Both the position numbers and the translations under genes were made by a program. A model generated the notes under the pieces. That model saw only the letters and a list, made by a program, of their open reading frames with translations, had not been told where the DNA came from and did not search any database. Shown piece by piece: positions 56,728-64,000 of a stretch of DNA of 64,000 nt; within the stretch, counting starts at the first letter, position 1, and each line of letters starts with the position of its first letter. Source of the stretch: JAYRSJ01 sp041920215 (GTDB lineage Bacteria > Pseudomonadota > Gammaproteobacteria > Burkholderiales > Burkholderiaceae_C); contig JAYRSJ010000003.1 of NCBI GenBank assembly GCA_041920215.1, positions 124,001 to 188,000 on the forward strand. The letters run 5' to 3'.

Positions 56728-57746
56728 GCCCGCCGCGGCCCGCGGCCGGCCCGGTGCTGGTGCTGGGTGCCGGCTCGGTGGGCTGCTATCTAGGCGGGCT
56801 GCTGGCGCTGGCCGGCCTCGATGTGGTCTTCGTCGGCCGGGCGCGCGTCATCGACGGCTTGCGCCGCGAAGGCCTGCGGCTCAGCGATCTCAGCGGCCGC
56901 GACCAGCATCTGGCGCCAGCGCTGCTGCGGCTGCACGAGCAGATCCCTGCCGGGCTGCGCCCGGCGCTGACGCTGCTGTGTGTGAAGAGCGGCGCCACCG
57001 CGGCCGCCGCACAGGAGTTGGCCGCCGCCCTCCGCGCCGGCAGCCTCGTGGTGAGCCTGCAGAACGGGCTCAACAACGCCACGCTGGGCCGCAGCCTGGC
57101 GCCGCAGCTGCAGTGGCGCGCTGGCATGGTGCCCTTCAATATCGCCGAGCTGGGCCCCGGCCACTATCACCGCGGCACCGCCGGCGTGCTGGCCGTGGAG
57201 GACGATGCCGCGCTGGACGCGCTGGCCCCCGCCTGGGCCGCCCAGGGGCTGACGCTGAAGCGCCTGCCCGATCTGCGCCCGCTGCAATGGGGCAAGCTGC
57301 TGCTGAACCTGAACAACCCGGTCAACGCGCTGTCGGGCCTGCCGCTGCGCGCCCAGCTGCTGCAGCGCGGCTACCGGCGCTGCTTCGCCGCCCTGCAGCG
57401 CGAGGCCCTGGGCCTGATGGCCGAGGCCGGCATCGTGCCCGCCCAGCTGACTCCGCTGAAGCCCGCACATCTGCCCCGGGTGCTGGCCCTGCCCACGCCG
57501 CTGTTCCGCCTGCTGGCGCGGCGCATGCTGCGCATCGACACCAAGGCCCGCTCCAGCATGGCCGACGATCTGCGGCAGGGCCGGCCGACCGAGATCGACG
57601 CGCTGAGCGGCGAGGTGCTGCGCCTGGCGGCCAGCCTGGGCCGGACGGCGCCGCTGAACGAACGCATCAGCGAGCTGGTCAAGGCCTGGCCCCAGCGGGG
57701 GCGCGCCTACACGGCAGCGGAGCTGCTGCACAGCCTGGGCTTGTAG
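56724..57746 (+). CDS. Ketopantoate reductase-family oxidoreductase (PanE-like)
   Basis: A 340-residue protein. The dinucleotide-binding motif VLVLGAGSVGCYLGGLLALAG and LSVKSGATAAAAQELAA-type region lead, and LQWGKLLLNLNNPVNALSG holds the catalytic Lys and Asn of 2-dehydropantoate reductase. It could be PanE (pantothenate synthesis) or one of several paralogues acting on other 2-keto acids; no panB or panC is near. It overlaps the Mpo1-like gene and is three bases ahead of a CoA transferase gene. Confidence 0.85.
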   Translation: MSPPRPAAGPVLVLGAGSVGCYLGGLLALAGLDVVFVGRARVIDGLRREGLRLSDLSGRDQHLAPALLRLHEQIPAGLRPALTLLCVKSGATAAAAQELAAALRAGSLVVSLQNGLNNATLGRSLAPQLQWRAGMVPFNIAELGPGHYHRGTAGVLAVEDDAALDALAPAWAAQGLTLKRLPDLRPLQWGKLLLNLNNPVNALSGLPLRAQLLQRGYRRCFAALQREALGLMAEAGIVPAQLTPLKPAHLPRVLALPTPLFRLLARRMLRIDTKARSSMADDLRQGRPTEIDALSGEVLRLAASLGRTAPLNERISELVKAWPQRGRAYTAAELLHSLGL

Positions 57747-57749
57747 CGC

Positions 57750-59012
57750 ATGCCCGCGGACAGCCAGGCTCAAGCAAAGACGGCAGGCCCCGCCCCGCCG
57801 CTACCGCTGGCCGGGCTGCGCGTCGTCGAGCTGAGCCATATGGTGATGGGGCCCAGCTGCGGCATGATCCTGGCCGACCTGGGCGCCGAGGTGATCAAGC
57901 TCGAACCGCTGAGCGGCGACAACACCCGCCGCCTGCAGGGCTCGGGCGCCGGCTTCTTCGCGATGTTCAACCGCAACAAGCGCAGCCTGGCGCTGGATCT
58001 GGGCCAGGCTGGCGGACGCGAGATCGTGCTGAAGCTGGCGGCCACGGCCGATGTGTTCAGCGAAAACTTCAAGCCCGGCGCGATGGCCCGGCTGGGCCTG
58101 GACGAGGCGACGCTGACGCGGCTGAACCCGCGCCTGGTCTATGTGACGATGAAGGGCTTTCTGCCCGGCCCCTACGAGCAGCGCACCGCGCTGGACGAGG
58201 TGGTGCAGATGATGGGCGGCCTGGCCTATATGACCGGGCCCGAGGGGCGGCCGCTGCGCGCCGGCGCCAGCGTCAACGACATCATGGGCGGCATGTTCGG
58301 CGCGATCGGCGTGCTGGCCGCGCTCTTGCGGCGCAGCCAGACCGGCCAGGGCGGCACGGTGGCCAGCAGCCTGTTCGAGAACAATGTGCTGCTGGTGGCC
58401 CAGCACATGATGCAGTACGCGCTGACCGGCAGCCCCGCCGCGCCCATGCCCAGCCGCATCTCAGCCTGGGGACTGTACGACGTCTTCAGCGTCGGCCCCG
58501 GGGGCAGCGAGCAGATCTTTCTGGCCGCGGTCTCGGACAGCCAGTGGAGCCAGCTCTGCCGCGAGTTCGGCTTTGCCGATCTGGCGGACGATGCCCGCCT
58601 GGCCGGCAACAATGCCCGGGTGCGCGCACGCGACTGGCTGCTGCCGCTGCTGCGCGAGCGCTTCGCGCTTTTTGGCGCCGCCGAGCTGGGGCGGCGCTTC
58701 GAGGCCTGCGGCCTGCCCTATGCGCCGATCACCCGGCCACAGGATCTGTTCGAGGATCCGCATCTGCGTGCCACCGGCGGACTGGCCCCGCTGCATGTGC
58801 CGGCCGATGCCAGCGCGCGTGCCGAGGCGCTGGACACCCTGGCCCCGCTGCTGCCGCTCAGCCTGGACGGCCAGCGTCTGCCGCTGCGCCGGGGGCCGCC
58901 GGCCCTGGGCGCCGATACCGAGGCCCTGCTGGCCGAGCTGGGCTATGGCCCAGGCGAGATCGCCGCGCTGTGCGCCCAGGGTGTGGTCGCGGGCCCGCCT
59001 CAGGCCCAGTAG
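57750..59012 (+). CDS. CaiB/BaiF-family CoA transferase (second)
   Basis: A 420-residue class III CoA transferase. GLRVVELSHMVMGPSCGMILADLGAEVIK and the presumed catalytic Asp in RTALDEVVQMMGGLAYM support the call; that aspartate forms the acyl-enzyme in this family. Substrate unknown. It differs from the racemase-like protein at 8713-9846. Three bases separate it from the PanE-like gene, and its last 13 bases overlap the convergent nitroreductase. Confidence 0.88.
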   Translation: MPADSQAQAKTAGPAPPLPLAGLRVVELSHMVMGPSCGMILADLGAEVIKLEPLSGDNTRRLQGSGAGFFAMFNRNKRSLALDLGQAGGREIVLKLAATADVFSENFKPGAMARLGLDEATLTRLNPRLVYVTMKGFLPGPYEQRTALDEVVQMMGGLAYMTGPEGRPLRAGASVNDIMGGMFGAIGVLAALLRRSQTGQGGTVASSLFENNVLLVAQHMMQYALTGSPAAPMPSRISAWGLYDVFSVGPGGSEQIFLAAVSDSQWSQLCREFGFADLADDARLAGNNARVRARDWLLPLLRERFALFGAAELGRRFEACGLPYAPITRPQDLFEDPHLRATGGLAPLHVPADASARAEALDTLAPLLPLSLDGQRLPLRRGPPALGADTEALLAELGYGPGEIAALCAQGVVAGPPQAQ

Positions 59013-59581
59013 CTCATCGCCGCGTCGACCCCGCCCTTGCGCGAGGGCCCGGCAGCACGGCGGGCGGGCGTGCCCAGCGCGATCCAGCCCAGCAGGGTCT
59101 CGCCGGGCGCGCAAAAGGCCTGCACGATGCCGGCATCGCGCACCTTGGCGCCCGACAGCATCTTGCCCCCATAACCCAGCAGATGCGCGGCATTGAGGAA
59201 GTTGGCCAGCGCACCGCCGACGGCGGCCCATTGCTCATGCGCCGGCACCTGGGGATGGCCGGCATCGATGCGGGCCAGCACCGCCACCGTCACCGGCGGC
59301 CGCAGCGCCCGCTCGGCGTCCAGCGCCGCGCCGGCCTCGTCCTTGCCGGCGGCGCGGGCCGCGGCCGCAAAGAGCTCGGCCATGCGTTGCCGCGCCTCGC
59401 CCTGCACGATCTTGAAGCGCCAGGGCAGCAGCTCGCCATGGTCGGGCGCGCGCAGCGCCGCCTGCACCATCAGCGCCAGCTGGGCATCGCTGGGGCCGGG
59501 CTCCAGCAGATGCTTGGGGCCTACCGAGTAGCGATTCAGCAGGGCCTGCAACGCCAGGGTTTCAGCAGTTGTCATCGTCAT
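59000..59581 (-). CDS. Small nitroreductase-family flavoprotein (YdjA-like)
   Basis: A 193-residue FMN-binding protein of the nitroreductase superfamily. LLNRYSVGPKHLLEPGPSDAQ and ALRAPDHGELLPWRFKIVQG match YdjA-type proteins; LGYGGKMLSGA and ETLLGWIALGTP follow. Oxidant and substrate are unknown. Its ATG overlaps the stop of the DsrE-like gene (TGATG), so it is cotranslated with it. An alternative ATG lies at 59575. Converges on a CoA transferase with a 13-base overlap. Confidence 0.85.
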   Translation of the reverse strand: MTMTTAETLALQALLNRYSVGPKHLLEPGPSDAQLALMVQAALRAPDHGELLPWRFKIVQGEARQRMAELFAAAARAAGKDEAGAALDAERALRPPVTVAVLARIDAGHPQVPAHEQWAAVGGALANFLNAAHLLGYGGKMLSGAKVRDAGIVQAFCAPGETLLGWIALGTPARRAAGPSRKGGVDAAMSYWA

Positions 59582-59973
59582 CAGAACACCAGGGTTCGCC
59601 AGGCCGGATCGGCCAGCCGCACCATGAACTGTAGGGCCCCGCCATGGCCCGAGCAGGCGGGGATCAGCGCCGCGCGGCTCAGGCCATGGGCCTGCAGCGC
59701 ATCGCTGCAGGCCAGAAAGCGCGCGCCGTGGTCCAGCGCCTGCTGCATATGCTGGGCAATGCTCATCGGATGCAGCTCGGAGGCATGCAGGCCCTCGGCC
59801 ACGCCGGGCTTGAGCAGCAGCACCGCGCGCGCGCTGAAGTAGATCTCCACCTGCAGCTCCAGCGCACCGGCCGCGGCGGCATGGAAGAAGGGGGTGGCCA
59901 GGCGCTGCGGCTGCGCCGGATCGGCGGCCCACAGCAGGATGGCAAGGCCTGTCACCGCAGCTGGTTCAGCCAT
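59581..59973 (-). CDS. DsrE-family small protein
   Basis: A 130-residue protein with the alpha/beta fold of DsrE/F sulfurtransferase subunits. Cysteine sits in FLACSDALQAHGL, where DsrE carries its persulfide Cys, and a second in IPACSGHGG. DsrE proteins carry sulfur (or selenium) as persulfides. It overlaps the lipoyl gene's end by 22 bases and the nitroreductase start by one. In a selenocysteine locus a selenium-transfer role is an attractive but untested idea. Confidence 0.75.
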   Translation of the reverse strand: MAEPAAVTGLAILLWAADPAQPQRLATPFFHAAAAGALELQVEIYFSARAVLLLKPGVAEGLHASELHPMSIAQHMQQALDHGARFLACSDALQAHGLSRAALIPACSGHGGALQFMVRLADPAWRTLVF

Positions 59974-60380
59974 GCGTAGTGCTCCATCGCCGGCCGGATG
60001 GCCGCGCCGGCCGCCAGCACCGCCTGCTCGGCAGCCAGGCGGCTGGGGCGCAGCTCGATCAGCCAACCGGCGCCATAGGGATCGCGCTCGATCAGCTCCG
60101 GCGTGGTGGCCAGCGCGTCGTTGACGCGCAGCACCGCGCCGGACAGCGGCGACTTCACCGCCACGATGCTCTTGGCCAACTCCACCACCGCCATCGAGCG
60201 CCCCTGCTCGATGGCCGAGCCGGCCGCCTTGGGCCGGCACATATAGATCTCGCCCGAAGCCATCAGCCCCAGCGCCGTGATGCCCAGCAGCGCTGTGCCG
60301 TCGGCCTGCAACCGCGCCCAGGTCTGGTCCTCGACCCAGTACAGCAGATCCTCGGGAATCTCAGCGCCGGCAATCAGCAT
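59952..60380 (-). CDS. GcvH-like lipoyl-carrier protein
   Basis: A 142-residue protein resembling glycine-cleavage H protein. The presumed lipoylated lysine is Lys70 in MAVVELAKSIVAVKSPLSG, in the place of the ESVK motif of GcvH. Flanking WARLQADGTALLGITALG and NDALATTPELI are also H-like. gcvT and gcvP are not nearby. Start 60380 lies 18 bases from the 3' end of tRNA-Sec; the open frame running to 60470 crosses the tRNA. Such lipoyl proteins also serve other pathways, for example sulfur oxidation. Confidence 0.8.
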   Translation of the reverse strand: MLIAGAEIPEDLLYWVEDQTWARLQADGTALLGITALGLMASGEIYMCRPKAAGSAIEQGRSMAVVELAKSIVAVKSPLSGAVLRVNDALATTPELIERDPYGAGWLIELRPSRLAAEQAVLAAGAAIRPAMEHYAWLNQLR

Positions 60381-60397
60381 GACAAAGCGCCGAGCGG

Positions 60398-60490
60398 CGG
60401 AGGGGAATGGGAGTCGAACCCACCCAGCGACGCATGGCGCCACCCACCGGGTTTGAAGCCCGGCCGACACACCGGTGTCGTCTCCCCTCC
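60398..60490 (-). tRNA. selC: tRNA-Sec (anticodon TCA)
   Basis: A 93-nt tRNA with the selenocysteine hallmarks: an 8-bp acceptor stem (GGAGGGGA with TCCCCTCC), a long variable arm, anticodon TCA in GGGCTTCAAACCC, T-arm GGTTCGACTCC, and discriminator G. The genome has CCG rather than CCA after the discriminator, so the tail is added post-transcriptionally. It lies directly downstream of selA-selB and upstream of the GcvH-like gene. Confidence 0.96.
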
Positions 60491-60491
60491 G

Positions 60492-60513
60492 AAAAAAAAG
60501 GCCTGCGCGCAGG
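60492..60513 (-). terminator. Hairpin with T-run between selB and selC
   Basis: On the minus strand the palindrome CCTGCGCGCAGG (60502-60513) is followed by CC and eight T (60492-60499), one base before the tRNA-Sec 5' end. It looks like a short intrinsic terminator, or a structure that limits read-through into selC. The stem is only about five base pairs, so strength is uncertain. Confidence 0.55.
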
Positions 60514-60521
60514 TGCCCGCG

Positions 60522-62480
60522 TCATGCGGCCTCCTGCGCCAGGAACAGCTGGCAGTCGCTGCGCAGCTTGTGCACATCGCCGACGCGGCGCAGCAGACCC
60601 ACGCGGTCGAAATACTCAAGAATCTGGATCGCGCGCTTGCGGCCCAGGCCGGTGGCGTCGCGAAAGCCCGCCGCCAGCACCTCACCGCCATGCCGCGCTG
60701 CAATCTCGCGCACGATGCCGGCCAGCGTATTCATGTGGCCGAGTTCGTAAAACAGGTCTTTCACCACTTGATGCACCTCGCCTTGCTGGGCCAGCCGGGC
60801 CAGCGTGGTGCGCATCAGCGCCTCACTCTCCTGCGTGTCGCGCGCCAGGTCGCGGGCCCAGGCGCCTTCGAAGCGCGCCTGCTGCAGATGCGGCGCCACC
60901 TTCTGCGCGATGCGCTGCTCGGTGGCCGAGAGCTGCACCCCATGCGCGGCCAGGTGCACGAAGGCGCCGCGCTGCGCCAGCTGACCCTCGGCGCGCAGGC
61001 GGGCCAGCAGCGCGCGCCATAGCGGCTCGGGCAGGCGCGGTGCGCTCAGCCGGCGCAGGCGCGCGGCATCCGGCCCCAGCTCGTCCGGATGCCTGGCATG
61101 GAAATCGGCTAGCTGCTGCAGCAGCCTGGCGCTAAGCGCCGTGGCGGCCGCATCCGAAAGGGTCCAGTCCGCCTCGGCCTCATGCGCCGTCAGCGCCCCA
61201 CCCGCAGCTGCGAGCAAGGCGGGCAGCGCCTCGGTCTGCGCGAAGCGTCGCAGGTCCAGGCCCATCGGCGCCGCAGCGAGCAAGGCCTGCAAGCGCGCGG
61301 CCGGTGTCGCCTGCTGCAGCGCCACCAGCTCGGCCAGGCGCGCGGGCGTGCGACGGTAGCGGGCCGGCGCGAAGGGGTCGAGCAGGACGCCGCCGGCGAT
61401 CGTGCGCGAGGCGCTGGCATCGCGCAGCACCACCCGATCGCCGCGCCAGGCAGCGATCGGCTGCTTGAGCAGCAGTTGCACCAGAGCCTCGCCGCCCGGC
61501 GGCAGCGCCGCTGACTCAGTGCCGCTCTCCACATCGCCCAGTCGCTGCAGGATTGCCACCGAGCCCATCACCGCGCGTGCACCCATATGCACATGCACCG
61601 GCGTGCCCGATCGCAGCGCCCTGGCCTCGCCGGGCCACAGGCGCAGGCGCGCGTCCAGGCGCTCGCTGCCCAGCGCCACCGCGGGTGCCGTGAGCCACTG
61701 GCCGCGCTCGATCAGGTCCTTATCCAGGCCCACCACATTGATCGCGCAGCGCTGGCCGGCCCCCGCCTGATCGACCTTGCGGTTCTGCGCATGCAGGCTG
61801 CGCACCCGCCCCAGCACCGCCGAGCCGCGCAAGCACGGCGTCAGCGCCAGCTCGTCGCCAAGGCGCACGCTGCCGCTGTGTACCGTGCCGGTCACCACCG
61901 TGCCTACGCCGTCCAGCGTGAAGGCACGGTCAATCGCCAGGCGGAAGGCCAGCGTCTCGCGGCGCTCCTGGTTGGCGCTTCGCGCCGCCTCGGCCCACAG
62001 CAGCGCTCGCAAGCCGTCCAGACCCTGGCCGCTGAGGGCGCTGACGGCCAGCACGGGCGCCTGCGCCAGGCCCGAGCCCTCCAGCAGCACGGCAATCTCG
62101 TCGCGCAGCGCCTCGATGCGCTCGGTGGGAGCCCGGTCGCACTTGGTGATCAGCACCGCGCCGCGCGTCAGGCCCAGCAGGCTCAGCACCGCCAGATGCT
62201 CGCGCGTCTGCGGCATCACGCCGTCGTCGGCGGCCACCAGCAGCAGCGCATAGTCGATGCCCGAGGCGCCTGCCAGCATGGTGTGGACCAGGCGCTCGTG
62301 GCCGGGCACGTCGATGAAGCCGATGCGGGACCCAGCGGGCGTGTCCAGAAAGGCGTAGCCCAGCTCGATGCTGATGCCGCGCTGCTTCTCCTCGGGCAGG
62401 CGGTCGGTATCGACACCGGTGAGCGCCCGCACCAGCGTGGTCTTGCCATGGTCGATATGACCGGCGGTGCCAACGATCAT
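60522..62480 (-). CDS. selB: Selenocysteine-specific elongation factor SelB
   Basis: A 652-residue SelB that carries Sec-tRNA to the ribosome at SECIS elements. GTPase motifs are intact: GTAGHIDHGKTTLV, DVPGHERLVHTM and TKCD. The C-terminal third is a series of winged helices (RDLARDTQESEALMRTTLAR and VKDLFYELGHMNTLAGIVRE) that bind SECIS RNA. Length is normal. It overlaps selA by four bases. Confidence 0.96.
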   Translation of the reverse strand: MIVGTAGHIDHGKTTLVRALTGVDTDRLPEEKQRGISIELGYAFLDTPAGSRIGFIDVPGHERLVHTMLAGASGIDYALLLVAADDGVMPQTREHLAVLSLLGLTRGAVLITKCDRAPTERIEALRDEIAVLLEGSGLAQAPVLAVSALSGQGLDGLRALLWAEAARSANQERRETLAFRLAIDRAFTLDGVGTVVTGTVHSGSVRLGDELALTPCLRGSAVLGRVRSLHAQNRKVDQAGAGQRCAINVVGLDKDLIERGQWLTAPAVALGSERLDARLRLWPGEARALRSGTPVHVHMGARAVMGSVAILQRLGDVESGTESAALPPGGEALVQLLLKQPIAAWRGDRVVLRDASASRTIAGGVLLDPFAPARYRRTPARLAELVALQQATPAARLQALLAAAPMGLDLRRFAQTEALPALLAAAGGALTAHEAEADWTLSDAAATALSARLLQQLADFHARHPDELGPDAARLRRLSAPRLPEPLWRALLARLRAEGQLAQRGAFVHLAAHGVQLSATEQRIAQKVAPHLQQARFEGAWARDLARDTQESEALMRTTLARLAQQGEVHQVVKDLFYELGHMNTLAGIVREIAARHGGEVLAAGFRDATGLGRKRAIQILEYFDRVGLLRRVGDVHKLRSDCQLFLAQEAA

Positions 62481-63925
62481 GCCAGCGCCTCCTGCAAGGC
62501 CGGCAGCTGGCGCAGCAGGGTCTGCGGCTCTTCCAGGCAGCGCAGGTCAAGCCACAGCTGGTCCTCGGCGATGCGGCCGATCACCGGCAGCGGCAGGCCG
62601 CGCAAGGCGCCGGCCAGGCGCTCCAGCGCGCTACCCAGGCCCTTCTTCGCGGTACCGGCCGGCGCGATCGCCAGACCTGCCGAGGGGAGACGCTCGACGG
62701 GCAGCGAGCCCGAGCCGATCTGGCCAAGCATGGGCCTGACCGCCACCGTGTAGCGCGGCGCCAGCGCCTGCGCGAACTGCGGCGCCAAGGTCTGGGACAG
62801 CTGTTCGATCTGCACCAGCGGCCGCGTCAGCAGGCGCAAGGTGGGCAGGTCCTGGGTGAGGCGCTCCGGGCGCAGATAGAGGCGCAGCGTGGCCTCCAGC
62901 GCGGCCAGCGGCAGCTTGCTCATGCGCAGCGCCCGCTTCATCGGGAACTTGCGGATGCGCTGCACATAGTCCTTGCGGCCAACGATCAGGCCGGCCTGCG
63001 GGCCGCCCAGCAGCTTGTCGCCGCTGAAGCTCACCACATCGCAGCCGGCGGCCAGCATCTGCTGCGGCAGCGGCTCCTTGGGCAAGCCCCATTGCGAGAG
63101 GTCCACCAGCGCACCGCTGCCCAGGTCGCTCACCAGCGGCAGGCCTTTGGCATGGGCGATAGGCGCCAGCGTGGCCTCGTCGACCGCGGCGGTGAAACCC
63201 TGCACCGCATAGTTGCTGGTGTGCACCTTCATCAGCATCGCGGTGCGCTCGTTGATCGCAGCCTCGTAGTCGCGCGGATGGGTGCGGTTGGTCGTGCCCA
63301 CCTCCACCAGCGTGGCGCCGGCGCTGGCCATCACATCGGGCATGCGGAAGGCGCCACCGATCTCGACCAGCTCGCCGCGCGAGACGATGACCTCCCGGCC
63401 CCGGCCGAGCGCGGCGATGCTCAGCAGCACGGCCGCCGCGTTGTTGTTGACCACCGTCGCGGCTTCGGCGCCGGTCAGCTCGCACAGCAAGCCCTCGATC
63501 AAGTCATCGCGGTCGCCTCGGCCACCGCTATCCAGGTCGTATTCAAGATTGTTGGGGCCGGCCATCAGCGCCAGCAGCTGCTGCAGCGCGCTGTCGGCCA
63601 GCAAGGCGCGGCCCAGATTGGTGTGGATCACCGTGCCGCTGAGGTTGATCACCGCGCGCATATTCGAGCGCAGCCGTGCAGCGACATGCGCGGCCAGGGC
63701 CAGCTGCAGCGCATCGGCCTGCACCTCGGCGAGGGCCAGGTCTTGCGCCAGCGCACGGACGCGCAAGCTCTCGAGCAGCGCCCGCGCCTCCTTGGCTATC
63801 AGGGTGTGGCCGTGTTCGGCCAGCAGCGCGGCCACCCGGGGCAGGCGCAACAGTTTGTCGATCGAGGGCAGGTCCTTCGGGGCTGCCTTCGAGCCGTGAA
63901 CCACGGACTCTTCGGGCGCGGCCAT
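62477..63925 (-). CDS. selA: L-seryl-tRNA(Sec) selenium transferase SelA
   Basis: A 482-residue PLP enzyme that converts seryl-tRNA(Sec) to selenocysteyl-tRNA with selenophosphate. VINLSGTVIHTNLGRALL and the PLP-lysine segment VSFSGDKLLGGPQAGLIVG are conserved. Its ATG overlaps the stop of the upstream gene (TGATG), suggesting translational coupling. Confidence 0.96.
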   Translation of the reverse strand: MAAPEESVVHGSKAAPKDLPSIDKLLRLPRVAALLAEHGHTLIAKEARALLESLRVRALAQDLALAEVQADALQLALAAHVAARLRSNMRAVINLSGTVIHTNLGRALLADSALQQLLALMAGPNNLEYDLDSGGRGDRDDLIEGLLCELTGAEAATVVNNNAAAVLLSIAALGRGREVIVSRGELVEIGGAFRMPDVMASAGATLVEVGTTNRTHPRDYEAAINERTAMLMKVHTSNYAVQGFTAAVDEATLAPIAHAKGLPLVSDLGSGALVDLSQWGLPKEPLPQQMLAAGCDVVSFSGDKLLGGPQAGLIVGRKDYVQRIRKFPMKRALRMSKLPLAALEATLRLYLRPERLTQDLPTLRLLTRPLVQIEQLSQTLAPQFAQALAPRYTVAVRPMLGQIGSGSLPVERLPSAGLAIAPAGTAKKGLGSALERLAGALRGLPLPVIGRIAEDQLWLDLRCLEEPQTLLRQLPALQEALA

Positions 63926-64000
63926 CAGGGCCCCCTGTCGTCGGGTGGCGGTGGCGGACTGCCCTCGTCGGGCTCGCCGAACAAGAGCATCAGGTTGACG
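63925..64000 (-). CDS. Partial gene upstream of selA (C-terminal 24 residues), possibly fdhE
   Basis: The last residues VNLMLLFGEPDEGSPPPPPD and a stop overlapping the selA ATG (TGATG). Too little to identify. Formate dehydrogenase accessory gene fdhE often lies beside selA in betaproteobacteria, and a NxxLL-type end fits it loosely; this is inference from context. The rest lies beyond the right edge. Confidence 0.4.
   Translation of the reverse strand, partial: VNLMLLFGEPDEGSPPPPPDDRGP

Noticed and set aside
56978..59842. Plus-strand open frame of 954 codons over the PanE-like and CoA transferase genes
   Set aside because: Wrong frame relative to real genes; low-complexity Arg/Gly/Ala sequence.
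59000..64000. A selenoprotein gene with an in-frame TGA in the Sec locus
   Set aside because: All genes here end at normal stops with conserved lengths; no candidate TGA inside a conserved frame was found.

Overview
The window is GC-rich chromosomal DNA from a betaproteobacterium, most likely order Burkholderiales (Roseateles/Pelomonas/Rubrivivax-like). This rests on gene content and order: a hemC-hemD-hemX-hemY block near algZ/algR and argH, rph-rdgB-hemW beside a Ser/Thr kinase-phosphatase pair, yicC-gmk-rpoZ-spoT, a paaGIKABCDE cluster with a TetR-type PaaR, and selA-selB next to tRNA-Sec. I see no rRNA, CRISPR array, insertion sequence or complete prophage. Most of the window is dense, ordinary housekeeping sequence.

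Layout. 1-8.7 kb: hemW (cut by the left edge), rdgB, rph, a PP2C phosphatase and a protein kinase on the minus strand; then yicC, gmk, rpoZ and spoT on plus, with greB converging on spoT. 8.7-17.3 kb: a CaiB-type CoA transferase, two identical tRNA-Arg(ACG) genes, the hemCDXY operon, and divergent ppc. 17.4-23.2 kb: a response regulator with a repeat-rich tail plus a minimal soluble histidine kinase, converging on an AlgR/AlgZ pair, then argH. 23.2-29.7 kb is the main accessory stretch: two related bacteriohemerythrins flank an opposite-strand two-gene cassette (an unrecognised 323-residue protein and a protein with a caspase/gingipain-like His-Cys pair), then dinB, a frameshifted antitoxin relic, a glycine-zipper/alpha-beta-hydrolase fusion and a CBS-domain protein. 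29.9-32.9 kb: a YbaN-like membrane protein, a LysR regulator and an LldD-type flavin enzyme.

33.0-46.2 kb is a phenylacetate catabolism region. PaaK activates phenylacetate, PaaABCDE epoxidises the ring, PaaG isomerises the epoxide and PaaZ opens the ring; PaaI and PaaY are thioesterases that relieve dead-end CoA esters. A TetR regulator, a periplasmic binding protein and a large fused CoA transferase are also present, and a perfect ACCGACCGGTCGGT palindrome lies between divergent paaG and paaY. The lower beta-oxidation genes (paaF, paaH, paaJ) are not in the window.

46.3-54.3 kb carries molybdenum cofactor genes (moaA, mobA, moeA, moaE; no moaD seen) mixed with small membrane proteins, an acetyltransferase, crcB and clpB, the last behind a heat-shock-type promoter. 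54.4-59.0 kb: a diguanylate cyclase, an Mpo1-like protein, a PanE-like reductase and a second CaiB-type CoA transferase. 59.0-64.0 kb is a selenocysteine locus on minus: a partial gene, selA, selB, tRNA-Sec, then a GcvH-like lipoyl protein, a DsrE-like protein and a small nitroreductase. Molybdopterin and selenocysteine functions together suggest a seleno-molybdoenzyme such as formate dehydrogenase outside the window.

The best candidates for undescribed biology are the His-Cys peptidase-like cassette between the hemerythrins, the lipoyl/DsrE/nitroreductase trio tied to selC, and a GCATAGGG motif at similar distances upstream of three stress-type genes.
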